A DNA stretch of 64,000 nucleotides from assembly GCA_037102815.1 (NCBI GenBank), contig BTPP01000004.1, positions 3,658,001 to 3,722,000 on the forward strand. The letters are read 5' to 3'. The notes beneath the pieces were generated by a model. The model made no database searches and was not told the DNA's origin. It saw only the letters and a program-made list of their open reading frames with translations. The translations under genes and the position numbers were made by a program. This document shows, one piece after another, positions 33,680 through 44,860 of the stretch (positions within the stretch are counted from its first letter, which is position 1; every line of letters begins with the position of its first letter). The stretch is from Neurospora intermedia. Its lineage: Eukaryota; Ascomycota; Sordariomycetes; Sordariales; Sordariaceae.

Positions 33680-36600
33680 CTACATGACTAAACACTGATC
33701 CAGATCTGGGTCAACATCGCCCGGAGCAGCCGACCTAGGCCGGGGCCCGCGGGGATCTTGTCCTACCTTCTCAGCCACGAACTCGATGTCGTCCCAGTAA
33801 ATGAACTGCAAAAACCCTGCTCGCGGGTTCGTGAAAACATCAGCCATGACCTCCAAGCATTCCCTATCTTGCTCAATCATGGCCAATAGCGTCAGGCTCA
33901 GGCGCTTCTGTTTCGCGAGCGGGCCGCGGGCCTCCTTGTACGCGCGTACCCAAAGTGGGTTCCTCTTCTTCTCCAGCTCATCCTCGATCCTCATGAAGAC
34001 CGTGTAGAAGTACGTGGTCGTCCAAAGGAAGTTCAGGGCCGACAGCGGACGCTCGCCCGAGATGTCGGATTGGATGTCCAGCTTCATGAAATCGAGCATG
34101 TCGCGGTCGGCAAAGTCGACGCACTCACCTCCAGCAGCCATGCGCGCCTTACGCGTGGAGCGCGGATCGCACCGACCAGGGAAGCGGGAGTAATCGGGCG
34201 CCATGGCATGGGCGACCCGCTCGGCGGGGATCTCGTTCGCCTTCGTTTTCGTGGCCTGTAAAACCTCCATCGTTTTCGCCATGTTGAACATGTTTTCCTC
34301 GCTCATGCCCATGGCTTTGGCCCTCTTGGTGATTTCTGTTTCCTCAATCCGTTTCTTGCCCGTAACGGGATCAGTAATGTGCTTTGTCTGGGTGATGCGG
34401 AGCATGCCCAGCACCGAGGGGAAAGAGACATCGGCATCGGGAATGCGGTCGATGTTCCAACCCGCTTCGCGTAAGATAACCAGAGTGGATTTTTTCCGGA
34501 AAAAGTCATTGACTTTGGGGTTCAAGATCCCATGGATGTCTGCTGCCGAGCTAGCAACCCTTCTTACTTGTTGCCTTTCCCTTGGGGAGCCACGGTTGTC
34601 CACCATTGTTTGCAACGCCTTGTCATAGTTCGCAACAGGCGGCTTTCCGTCGGGAAAGAAACACTCTGGGAAAAGCTCCTGTAAAGTTGCAAATAGGCCG
34701 ACTGGCCTCTCGATGTAGCCTTCTTGAACTAACATGTTGTGCAAGTGTAGCAGCAACATGGGCTCAGGGAGGCGATCCCAGATCGTCATTCCGGATATAT
34801 ACGCTAACTCCAGACCTTCTTCGAGACCGGTACCGCAAAGGAAGGGCGAGTACTCCCACAGCCCGTTAGCATTAGTGTGAGAGAAGCGAGAAGGAGGGAT
34901 GGTATTGAGACCATGCATGTACTTGGATTCGCCGAGCCAGTTCATATAGTCGATATGGAATCCCTCGAGCATTTCGTTGTTAGCTGCATGCCGCCTCATA
35001 TCTCCGTGCAGTGCGCCATCTCTCTCAAAGAGCTGCTCTAGAACGTCGAATGCTTGAAGAATGCCTCGACCATCCCGCGTAACCTCGCGATCCAAGAAAA
35101 GGTCGACATCGCGACGGGGACGGAACCTATAGCTGGGCGGCGGTGCAACGACAACATGTCCCTTGAGGAGGTGATGTGACCAGCCCCTGGTCACGGTCAG
35201 CGAATCGACGATGCATTGCAGTTGAAAAACATGATGGGGAAGAATCCGGTTCCGGACATCAGTGCCAGGCTTCTGCATAGCAAGAGAGGTTACGAAACCA
35301 GCAAACTCATTTAGCCCAAACAGTCGCCGATGCTGGGCCCATGGGCCCGTTGGAGACCAGTCAACCTTTTCATATACGTGCTTCTCGCCCCGTAAAGTGT
35401 TGCGCTGAACTACAATGGAAGAAAAGAGATTGACCAGGTCATAGAGCCAGTTGATGGTATATGAGCGACGCCATCTGATACGCTCTTCCTTCGTAGCGTG
35501 CCGCAGGTCAAAGTTGGGATCCCAGTTCCTGGTCTCTTCCAGCATCCGCTTCGTCGCCTTGCCCGTTCGCGTCTTTTGGAAATCAGTAACGAAATCAAGA
35601 AGATCGTGGTAGGCATAAATCAGGAACTGCTCCTTGATATCCACCTCCTGTTTTTCCTTTCTCTGTGGGGTATCGCTACCTGGCTCAAAGAACATGTGGA
35701 AGACGTGGAACATGCCCTGCGCCTTCTCCACATTCCCACGGGTAATCGTATTCATGACGGTCTCATAGGAGTCATGGTCGGGGAAATCGACAAACATCTC
35801 GGATGCAGAGCGCTGAACCATGGCGATGGCCATATTAGAAAGGGCACCCGCTACTGCGCTGTTGAGCCCGTCATAGGCCACCTCGCGCCAGATGCCCTGC
35901 AAGTAGTTTCGGAGGGTCATGCATTCCTTGATAAGATCGTAGACAGCCATAAGGTAGTCCGTAACAATACCATCTTGATCTTGAATAATGCGGTAGCTCT
36001 CCAGTGGCACACCTTCGAGAGATTCCGAGTCTTCCTTGGCGGGCGCAGTTTTGGGCTTTGAACTCTTCTTAGCTTTCCCCTTTTTGCCCTTCTTGCCCTT
36101 GCCTGGCTTGGTTTGTTTCCGTTGGCGCGAGACGTTGCTGTGGATTTCCTGAGGTCCCTCCTGGTCAGAGGCTTCGTCGGCTTCTGGAGACCGTTGAATC
36201 TCAAGAGCACCGAATTTGTTGGCCAGCAAGCGATCGAGTTCTTCCTTGACGTGCTCGGTGTTGGCCAGAAGGTCTGACTCGCCGGGCGAGGAATTGGGCT
36301 TCCAATTTCGACCACCAAGCGCATCAAACGATTCTTTCAGAGCATCGATAAAGCGTTTGTGAGAAGCATTGCTCCTCTCGACATCCGGGTCCGGAGTCCT
36401 GGCTGTCATCTGCTGGAAAGCGGCATGGGTAGCTGTTCTTGCCTCGATGACGGATTGAAAGAGGGCAAGAATAGTCGAGGGAACACTGTCGATATGCTTG
36501 CCAACGAACTTGGAAAGGGAAACCAGGCCTGCAACGGTGATCCCGGCCGAGGTGAGAGGCAGCATAGGGGCGCCATCGATTCCATCCGCAGGGCTATCGG

Positions 36601-36706
36601 ACGCTGCTAGAGACTTGATGATGGAATTGGATGTCTGCACAATCCAATAGATGAGATAGCTGGTATCGCGCTTGTACGCTAGGTACGAGTTGCGCGTGGG
36701 CGCCAT
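33680..36706 (-). CDS. DUF6604-domain protein
   Basis: A single open frame of 1,008 residues from ATG 36,706 (MAPTRNSYLAYKRDTSYLIY) to TAG. The N-terminal 270 residues match the pattern of the fungal DUF6604 domain: YKRDTSYLIYWIVQTSN, a strongly helical region, then a central linker. The linker (about 200-235) is highly basic (KKGKKGKAKKSSKPK) and may be a nuclear or nucleolar targeting or RNA-binding patch. The remaining 770 residues are helical, without a recognisable enzyme signature, and the C-terminus is WDDIEFVAEKVGQDPRG followed by an acidic tail. No intron is required. DUF6604 proteins are typical of Pezizomycotina, often numerous and variable. Function unknown. Confidence 0.8.
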   Translation of the reverse strand: MAPTRNSYLAYKRDTSYLIYWIVQTSNSIIKSLAASDSPADGIDGAPMLPLTSAGITVAGLVSLSKFVGKHIDSVPSTILALFQSVIEARTATHAAFQQMTARTPDPDVERSNASHKRFIDALKESFDALGGRNWKPNSSPGESDLLANTEHVKEELDRLLANKFGALEIQRSPEADEASDQEGPQEIHSNVSRQRKQTKPGKGKKGKKGKAKKSSKPKTAPAKEDSESLEGVPLESYRIIQDQDGIVTDYLMAVYDLIKECMTLRNYLQGIWREVAYDGLNSAVAGALSNMAIAMVQRSASEMFVDFPDHDSYETVMNTITRGNVEKAQGMFHVFHMFFEPGSDTPQRKEKQEVDIKEQFLIYAYHDLLDFVTDFQKTRTGKATKRMLEETRNWDPNFDLRHATKEERIRWRRSYTINWLYDLVNLFSSIVVQRNTLRGEKHVYEKVDWSPTGPWAQHRRLFGLNEFAGFVTSLAMQKPGTDVRNRILPHHVFQLQCIVDSLTVTRGWSHHLLKGHVVVAPPPSYRFRPRRDVDLFLDREVTRDGRGILQAFDVLEQLFERDGALHGDMRRHAANNEMLEGFHIDYMNWLGESKYMHGLNTIPPSRFSHTNANGLWEYSPFLCGTGLEEGLELAYISGMTIWDRLPEPMLLLHLHNMLVQEGYIERPVGLFATLQELFPECFFPDGKPPVANYDKALQTMVDNRGSPRERQQVRRVASSAADIHGILNPKVNDFFRKKSTLVILREAGWNIDRIPDADVSFPSVLGMLRITQTKHITDPVTGKKRIEETEITKRAKAMGMSEENMFNMAKTMEVLQATKTKANEIPAERVAHAMAPDYSRFPGRCDPRSTRKARMAAGGECVDFADRDMLDFMKLDIQSDISGERPLSALNFLWTTTYFYTVFMRIEDELEKKRNPLWVRAYKEARGPLAKQKRLSLTLLAMIEQDRECLEVMADVFTNPRAGFLQFIYWDDIEFVAEKVGQDPRGPRPRSAAPGDVDPDLDQCLVM

Positions 36707-37452
36707 AATAGAGCGCTTACCGGTGGCCTGGAAAAGGCGACAATGAAAAAGGGCTTTTGATTGTTGTTGTTTAACGGAAGAGACAACGGAAACCGGGGCA
36801 GCCTAAATACCTGGAAGGGAGTTTTGCCCAGTACCATTCAAGGCTGAATCGAGGTGTATGTCTAGCTGTCTTGGACTAAGGGGGCAAAACGATGTGTACA
36901 GTAGATGTGGTGTGAACGGAGAGAAGCTAAGACAAAGAAGGAAAAGAAATGTGGATGGCTGGAATGTAGAAAGGGTCCAGGTCCGGGTCCATGTGAGGGC
37001 TGGACCCACACAATCAGGGTGGGATAGGCCCACCCGATAACAAGTTGTCCTCCAAGCCTGCCTCTTTGGATGCAAGGCTGAGTAGCTGAACAACCGCCTG
37101 ATGCCCATTCTCTGCCGCTATGTGTAGCGTTGTCCGTCATTTGCGTCAACCCTGCTAGTATCGCCTGAGCAGGGCGCCCATGATCACATTTCCCGAACTG
37201 ACGCCGCCGAGGTAAGGAGAGCATGCACAGGAAGTTGAAGTGCGGCAGGATCAGGGACAGCGCGTGGATGTCGTCTTTGGAGGCTGCCCGCTTGCTTCTG
37301 ATCCTACATAGTAGAGCTGTGGTTGCCTTATCGCTCTCAACACCGCCGTCACCTTGTTTCGCAGTCCTGGTATGCAGCTCTATGACCTAATCGACTCGTT
37401 TACAAAGGTGTTGGCGGCTACGCCGGCAGTATGTTGCAAGCCAACCACCATA
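36707..37452. other. Promoter side of the DUF6604 gene
   Basis: About 750 bp upstream of the DUF6604 gene, up to the MITE. No coding frame or RNA recognised. Confidence 0.5.
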
Positions 37453-37705
37453 CCGTAGAAACTCGCGAAACTGGCAACCGTAAATTACCTCTTATAGCGC
37501 CGGGCAGGGGGCAGTTCTGTGCAGGGCAAGCACGATTCTGTGTATTGAAACGCGCGCAAGTTACAGTGGAGGATAATGTTTTCGAGTGTTCACTAACTGG
37601 ACAGATACATCTGTTGGCATATGCTGGCTTACGGGGCGCCGCGTTATGCCCTGCCCGGCGCTCAAAGAGGAAATTGACGGTTGCCAGTTTCGCGAGTTTC
37701 TACGG
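37453..37705. mobile_element. MITE with long terminal inverted repeats and TA target duplication
   Basis: The first 58 bp (37,453-37,510, beginning CCGTAGAAACTCGCGAAACT) reappear as an inverted copy at 37,648-37,705 with about five mismatches. TA dinucleotides flank both ends (37,451-37,452 and 37,706-37,707). The 253 bp unit has no coding frame of note. A TA duplication is typical of Tc1/mariner/pogo-type elements, so this is probably a non-autonomous derivative of one. It is short enough to escape RIP, and the mismatches are not the C-to-T/G-to-A type only. No second copy occurs in this window. Confidence 0.85.
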
Positions 37706-39008
37706 TAGTTATAACATGCCAGGATAGAAGGGAAGAGGTAAGTAGGCTAATGCAGGCAAATGGAGGAGGTAGGTTAAGGCAAGTATAATATAAAGGAGGT
37801 GACCTCATCGTGATCAATTTGTCGTAATAGATCAAACCGTAATCCAACAAGAAAAGAGCGAGAGATTCCCTTGCCACACACACTCTTATTGCATATATAG
37901 AGGTATAACTGGGCCGAGGAATACTAGGAACTAATTAGGAATGGTCTTCTGACCGAGTGCAATCTTGGGTATTATCCGTGCAAAAGATCAAGTCGCAATA
38001 TTAGGATGGTCAACTTTTTCTCGTAGTCCGCCCAATTATACCTATTAATCTTTTTAGTGCCGCCTCCCTACTTACCGTCTTGCCTCCATATCGCCTAAGT
38101 AGTAGCTGGGTCGGTGACGACCAGCGAATCCGAGGTGCTGTATGTTCCTTTTTTTGTTACTTTTCCCCAAGTTCTACCAGATGGGTTGGTTACGTAGGGG
38201 CAAGACCCGGATGTGGAAGATAATTTGAACACCCTGTGTCCCAGTCGGAGCGTGATCCGGACAAGTAGAGACTTGGGAGGTTCTAACACGCCGGGCTCGA
38301 TTTAGAAATATTCATACCTCTAGTCAACGGGTGTCACCAGGCTTTTTTTAGATTACCGGCAGGCGACTGGAATCAGATACTAAGCTTAGCATCATAGAAG
38401 GGTCCCAATTTCATTCCTACTCCAATCACCAGTCCGGGATTGCAAGTTCACATCATTTCAAACAACGCGGGGAGCATCACCATTATGGAGCATGGGGACT
38501 GAGGAACCACCAAAGGAGCTTGTCTCTTCTTCACAACATGGAACCCATTGTTCGTCTTGATTCCTCGCTGCTCTGCCTTCGTCCGAATTAGCGTCCGGTA
38601 TTCTCGTTCTAGTTGCTTCATCATGAACCTGAAAAACTCTATATATCTATTCAGCATTATTTTGCACATATCCAATAGCTTGATGCACCGAACGAATACG
38701 ACATGCCGGTAGGTTGCACTTGATCATATTCCTCTTCTCCTCTCTAATTGGTTGGATTATGTCAGCTATAGGCAACACGAATATTTGCAAAAGAGTTATT
38801 TCCATGTCTGTCATATACAGGTTCGCACGCCCGGGTATCTACCTACATAACCAAGAGGATGCAACAACAAAGCATCCTGTTACTCTGCTCGACATGCTGT
38901 CATCCTTTCCAAGACTCTGCTTCGTCCATTTGCTCTGCTCTTTCCGAGTTTCGCATGGAGTTTTCCCCGGTTCAGGAAGAGAAAACCCCTCATCCGTTTC
39001 TTTAGATC
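37706..39008. other. Intergenic region with 5S rRNA relic
   Basis: Between the MITE and the methyltransferase 3' end. Apart from the 5S-related segment, listed separately, no gene was seen. Composition is moderately AT-rich. Confidence 0.5.
38070..38147 (+). pseudogene. Truncated or decayed 5S rRNA gene
   Basis: Neurospora 5S genes are dispersed and end in a conserved block reading approximately TTAGTAGTTGGGTGGGTGAC, CACCAGCGAATCC and TGTTGTATGTT. Here 38,097-38,146 reads AGTAGCTGGGTCGGTGAC, GACCAGCGAATCC and GTGCTGTATGTT, followed by CCTTTTTTT, which suits RNA polymerase III termination. The 5' half (expected to start ACATACGACC) is not recognisable upstream, so this is a 3' fragment or strongly diverged pseudogene. 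The left boundary is approximate. Comparison is with the 5S sequence as I remember it. Confidence 0.65.
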
Positions 39009-40464
39009 TCATCCTTCGGTGATTTTCGAGCGTTGAGAAACGGGCCGCGCTTCTTGCCCCGTCGCGTCCGATATAGCCGTCTTCACCGTCTTCACCGACC
39101 TAATCGTGCTCTGGTCTCCATCCCGAAGCGTCCCGCAGTCAGACTCCGTTGGTACTGTGCCCCTAGCCGCCAGCCACTGCTCCTGCGCCGTTGGTTTCCT
39201 GGCGACCATGACCCGAAGCTTGACCACAAATTTGCCCGTCCTCGAGGTGTCCTCGGCAATCGCCCTCGTCTCCAGGGCAGTCTGCTTACACATGTCCCGC
39301 ACCACCTTGGGATCCCAACCCAGAAACTTGGTCAGAGAGCGTAAGCAGCATGCCTCCAGGCCCGTGACGACCGTGAACAGATAAAAGCTCCCGTAGCTGC
39401 TATTTTCGCGGGAACCGACTCCCATGTCGTACACGGTTTCCTTGACGTCTACGTACCCGAGTTCCTCGAGGAGTTCCTTGCTCATGTGGTCAATCCCGCG
39501 CGGCCGCCCCGCCACTCGCGCGGCTTCCATAACCCCTTTGGCCAACAGGTGCGCGGGCGAGTCTGGCGCGAAGTAGGATAGGAAGTTCTCGGAGGTGAAG
39601 TGGTCGTCGTAGTCGATAACTTCGATCCAGCCGCCGGGTTTGAGGCAGTTGTACGCCTGCTGGTAGATGTAGCGCCAGTCTGAAAAGGCGCCTTCCATGT
39701 TCCGGAAATGGACCAAATCCACTGCGTCAGCTGGGCGAATCCACTCGTCCTCGGCGTTCTCGATGTGAAACTCGACGTTGAAGGGGACCTGATGGGTTGG
39801 CTGGATAGGCGCAATATCGGTTCCGAACACCTCGCACCGCGGATACTTTTCCGCCATTCCTATCGCCCATTCACCGATGCCCGTGCCGATGTCGAGAATG
39901 TAGCTAGGGTTGTGCAACGGTACCGTGGTCAGCTCGAGGTTGAACAGCTTGAGGTACACTTGGTGAGCTACATATTGGCGCGTTTGCTCGGTCTGGTCAA
40001 CTGGCATGAAGTAGTCGCCACAGTAGGTCCGATCGTGCTCGGTGGTGTAGTCGACATCTTCGGCGTACAGTGTTCGCGCCGAGTCACTGGAAGAAGAAAA
40101 AGCAGACTGTGAGTACGCCTCTGCTATTACAGATACAGACGTCATTTGGGCAAGATCATTGAACGCACATTGTGGCATCATCATGCGCAGAGCCAGAGCC
40201 AGGGTGATGAGGACGGTCGACTTGGTACGCAGCCGTCATATTGGGGTAGGCATCCATGGTGTATATGGATACTGTGTCTTCGTTTTCGTCGTCTACCTCG
40301 AGCTGAGCAATGGCGGGATTGTCCATTATTATCGGAGCGTCTCCTGACGGGCTTTGATTTCCTGCTTGCTGACCTCCTGCCGCAGGACCATTCACACTCC
40401 CAGCCAAAGGTCTAGGACTTGGGGCTCCGTTGGGGCCGGGAGAGGCTCTCTGATTTTGTGGCAT
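39009..40464 (-). CDS. UMTA/LaeA-like SAM-dependent methyltransferase
   Basis: Two exons, 40,464-40,169 and 40,086-39,009, give 457 residues. The 82 nt intron has donor GTGCGT and acceptor TTCCAG; splicing joins HDDAT to DSARTLYAEDVDY. Residues 1-99 are disordered. Motif I (YILDIGTGIGEWAIG) lies at about 161-174, followed by FGTDIAPIQP, FHIENAEDEW, then DLVHFRNMEGAFSDWRYIYQ and CLKPGGWIEVIDYD. This is the arrangement of the large fungal UMTA/LaeA family. Members range from regulators of secondary metabolism and development to enzymes of unknown substrate. This one is not beside a biosynthetic cluster, and orthology to LaeA itself is not claimed. The start is the first ATG of exon 1 (MPQNQRASPGP). 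Confidence 0.87.
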
Positions 40465-43400
40465 TTTTTTCTTCCTTTTGTTTTTGCTGTTGTTGGTCCT
40501 ATCGTTTTAGTGAGTGCCTGATAATTCTGCTGGGCGTGTTTGCTCGTTGCCGTCTTTTATCCATTAGATTCGTTGGCGAATATTGCTGAAGTCGCGAACT
40601 AGCTGAGAAACTGCATCAGAGGCAGCGTAAAGTGAGGAAGCGGCAGTGTTGTGGTCGTTTTCGTCCCCCCCATACAGTGGTTGCTTGGTCAAACGAAGGT
40701 GTGGACAGGACAAACACACAAGGGTTGGGGAAACCGAACAAGAAAAAGAAAACCCAGACAAGAGGAAGCGAGGAGCAGGAGGAGATAGTCGGTAGGAGGT
40801 GAAGTGGGATGGAGAAGATCCCGAGTCATTCCAGACCTCCAGTCGGAGCCAAATGGGAGACGGCCAGATGAGGAGGCCAGACGGAGAAGACGGGTACGTA
40901 ACACCAGCACGGGACGGGACTGGCTGGAGCCAGGACAGGGCAAAAAGTGAAGAAGGACTTAAGAATAGACAGACCAACGACAGACAAAGACAGTGAAGAG
41001 GGAGAAGAGAGAGAGGCGACCGGGACTGTTAACCGAGTCCAAACCCAACCCCCAGAGTCTCTGGCGTCTGGCTCTAGGCCCGCATTTAATAAAGTGAGGG
41101 TGGACGACGAGCTAGCGCACTTGTAGCTAGTGCCCCTTAGGGTCGCCTTTTAGTCTCCTTCAAGCTACAGTGGCACCGTCCCACTGGGACTGGCTGCCAC
41201 TAGAGGTTTGAAAACTGCACTTCCAATTTGCCCGTGTCGTGATCGATCCATTCCGTCAGGTTGGATCCCATCCGTCTCTCGTCCCGTCCCTGACGATGAG
41301 AGCGGAGAAGGACGATGAGCTGGGACGAAGGCCAACGAGGTCCACCCCCATGGGATAGGATACATACATATGTACATACTGTTGGTAGTGTACAAGTACA
41401 TACGGTACGGCACAGCATCGGCTCGTTGTGGTGGTGCTGCAGATGCTCGCACGTAAAACCAACAGCCGGTAGCCAGTTGGAAGAGAGCAAGCACATGGGG
41501 CCTGGGCATTGAGTCTCACCGTCCGGCTTTCCCCCGAATGGCCACTTGCGGCCAGGGACTCGATTAGAATCACCACCAACCCGATTGTGCTGCGAAACTG
41601 CCTCGGTAGCAATCGCTTTCACTCTTTCACAAAGCGGATGATACCTTGATGGTACCTAAAAGAGATCAGTGATCATGAAAGTGGCCTGACATGTTGTTTT
41701 ACCCGGATGCCGGACAGGTCGCATCACAACCCAAAGTGCATTTCAAGGTGGACCCCATGTTTAGTGTTTTCACTCGACGGCCCAGCCACGATCCGACAAG
41801 ATGCACCAACAAGGTGAACAGGTGCATCACCTGGGGCCATGTCCCATGGCCATGTTTATTTAAACATTGACCGTCTTGTCCAGCTGCCGGATCGAGAGGT
41901 CCTTTCCGACACCCAGCCTCTCAGCCAGACCTACCGAACCAATGCCGAAGAGACCGTGCGCGCTCTTACACCCATACATACTTGAGTTCCTGACCCGGCA
42001 CTGGATGGTGGAGTCAGCCGCAACGGAATGGGTGGACGGTCAGGGACGGAGCAGTGCCGTTGACATGGATGGACTGGTGAGAAAGGGCCGACCTCCGGGT
42101 ACTCTGTCCCTTCCTTTTTTTTCCAACTGAATGAAAAACAAGACCCCATCGCGTTTCTTGGGTGCGCTTCCCCGTCTGCAATGGAATGCAATCCGCCTGC
42201 AACATCTCAATCTGACCGTATCCCACAAGACTCCGAAGGGTGACACAATCGCCATTGGATACACGTATAGCTAGTAATTGTACATACGTTTGTGCTTCCG
42301 ACACATATCACAGCCTACATACTACTGCGTACACCGTACACAACAGACCATGCCTACCTATATACAGTAGGTATGTATGTACCACCATACAGCTGCGGGA
42401 ACAGCCAGCAGGAGTGGCAGCCGCCGCGGACGGGCATACCCCCGAGACACATCGTCTCGGCCTAAGCCATCAATCATTCACTAACAACCAGCTGATTGGG
42501 ACGAAACCGAACCCGGTGCGCTGGACTCGGGGTCCCTTGACATTCCCCACTTTGTATGGAGGCACACGTTTGGTGCCATGTGGGTGGAGAGTTCTCAAGA
42601 GACAGAAAAAAATGTTTATCTTCGAACATTGAAGTGTTCCGTCCGTACCCCCCGTACCTGGCGTCAGTTAAGATTATATACACTACGTACTGCATATGTA
42701 GTAGCAACAAATCGGGCCCCTTACACAGTACAGATCTTCTACTCATTTAGAACCATCTTGCGAGGGTTTGTTTGAACCTTCCTTCGGGTTTATGACCTAT
42801 GGACTCCGGACATGTGCTCTGCAGCATGCCTTCAATGTCATGAACTTTATTAGTGGTTGGTTCTTGGTCTGGCCCCCGATGTCCCGGCCATCTCCACCCC
42901 ACCCCAGGATGAAAGTCGGGAAATACATACATATATACCTATGTATATATTCTTTTATCTTCCAAACAGGCGCTCACCACAACTCCCGACCCAACATCCG
43001 GCGGCGGAGTACAATATACTGTACAGATGCAAGCAAAGCGCATGCCAGGCATCCCCTCCTGTGGATAAGCCCTTGAGGTCAAGACTGTAAATCTTAATGC
43101 GTCTAGTGTAAACTCATGATAATCCTCATCATGTTCTCTTCAGTCCTTCCATGCATCCCGCCCATCCTTCCAGACTCATCCATCACTATGCAACTCCCTC
43201 CTGCCACGCGGCGTGCTTCTGTTGTATACATACATAGCGTAGGTACCAGGCCGTGCTCAGCACTGAGAGAGCTGAGAGGTAGACGGGGAAAGGGACCGGC
43301 CCGACCCTCGCTTGCAACACAACTTTTTGAACTAGCGGTCAATTTCTGGCACCAACAGGTCTTTCATTTTCCCCCCCCTTCTCCCTTACCTCCACCTCTC

Positions 43401-44860
43401 GCACGTGTTTTCATACGCCATGACCAATCCGCGTCTTCGGACAGATTCCCCTCGTGCGTCATAGGTCCAGACAGATACACACCCGACTGTCACCAGTCTG
43501 TTACACTGTGTTAAAACAGGTCCGAACAACCGGTTGCCCGGACAGATTTGGACCCCCAAAATTCGAAAACAAGGGACGAAAAAGAAGGAAAAAAAAAACA
43601 AGAGAGAAAGAGAGAAAGAAGGATCAAAGCAAATGCGATACTGCGATTGACCGTCGCGGGCGATGCTATCCAGGTCCCAAAAACTTACCCTTTTAAGGAA
43701 GTGCACAGACCTCTTTTCTTCTCAAGACATGTCACTCGGCCAAATGTGCTCTACAACCCAGGATGCAGCATTTCACCCAAAAAGCCCCCTTTTGGGCCAG
43801 CTAAATTACGAAAAGGAGTTTCCCAGTAGTATTTGACTTAAAAAGATGAAAGGATTTTCAATTTTCCTGGCGGAGAATCCAGAAAGTCGAATGTTTCGTT
43901 GAGGACTAATGTCTTGGGATACATGCTATACTAAATGCTTAGGGTGGGAAATTTGGGACTTGGATAGACTGGCCCTCGCGGCAGGTTATCGGGTCTGGAC
44001 CGTTTTTTCTTTCTTTCTTTTCTGTCGGTGGATGTTTGCTTGTTTCTTCCCTCGGTTTTTTCGGGTGTTTCATCAAAAAATAGAATATGCATAGAATAAG
44101 AATAGATGATCTATCTGTTTATCAAGAAAAAAATGGTTTAATGGTCGAGACGCAGATAACGTATCGAGAGATGGCAACCTTCTTCTTTCTATTCAGTAAA
44201 CAGGCTAAGCAGCGAGCATACATTCCCTGAGATAGGAGTTAGGCGAAAAGTGTAGAGATGTGTGTGTAATGGTCTGAGCATCCGTCTGTTTTGAGGAATA
44301 TGGTTTCATAATAGTAAAGGGGAAAGCAGGAGATCTCGCTGCTATCCTCTGGGGTAATCGAGGTGTTCAAAAGATTCGTCTTGTCTGCTTCCTCGCTAGG
44401 AGGGCGAGAGATACGTGCAAAAGAGGCCAAGAAAACCAACATACTATGTATAGGCAAGAGCATATGTGCAAGATCACATCAACTAATTGACCCTCACTCC
44501 GTCGTCTCTAAATTTTTCTTCTTAATTTTTTGTTCTTCCATAGTCATTGAACTGAACCATGGCGAGCCTACTGGACAGGACCTACCCGTTTCTTCCATCA
44601 TCCCTAGCTGTTCTCTTTCCGCAAACTCCGGCGTTGCTCAGCAAAGCACCCTCCCGTTTTCATCCCGGTATCAATCCCTATTGCTTCCATCTGGTATCAG
44701 AAGAAAACACCAAAAAGTGTGGCACAATAAATGGTTTTTTAGGACTCCAGATCAAACAAGAGGTACCTGACCCTCTCTCCGCTCTATAGGTGCTACCCCT
44801 GCGCCATTTCCATTCAAACAACTCTTTTCGTGCCTCGGTAGCCCCGTCTGGAAGCAAATT
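40465..44860. other. Gene-free region, 4.4 kb
   Basis: No frame has a recognisable domain. Short palindromes of the gtacatac/gtatgtac kind occur near 41,365-41,410 and 42,300-42,380, which are common in intergenic DNA of this lineage. A purine-rich tract lies near 43,580-43,625 and T-rich stretches near 44,000-44,060. Several ATG frames of 60-135 codons exist, overlap on both strands and have no family support. Confidence 0.5.

Noticed and set aside
37700-38060. Possible second RIP-damaged region near the MITE
   Set aside because: Only moderately AT-rich, with ordinary CpA and TpG content; not a RIP signature.
43116-43514. 132-codon ATG frame starting MIILIMFSSVLPCIPP
   Set aside because: Signal-peptide-like start only; the rest is composition-driven, and both strands carry equally long frames here.
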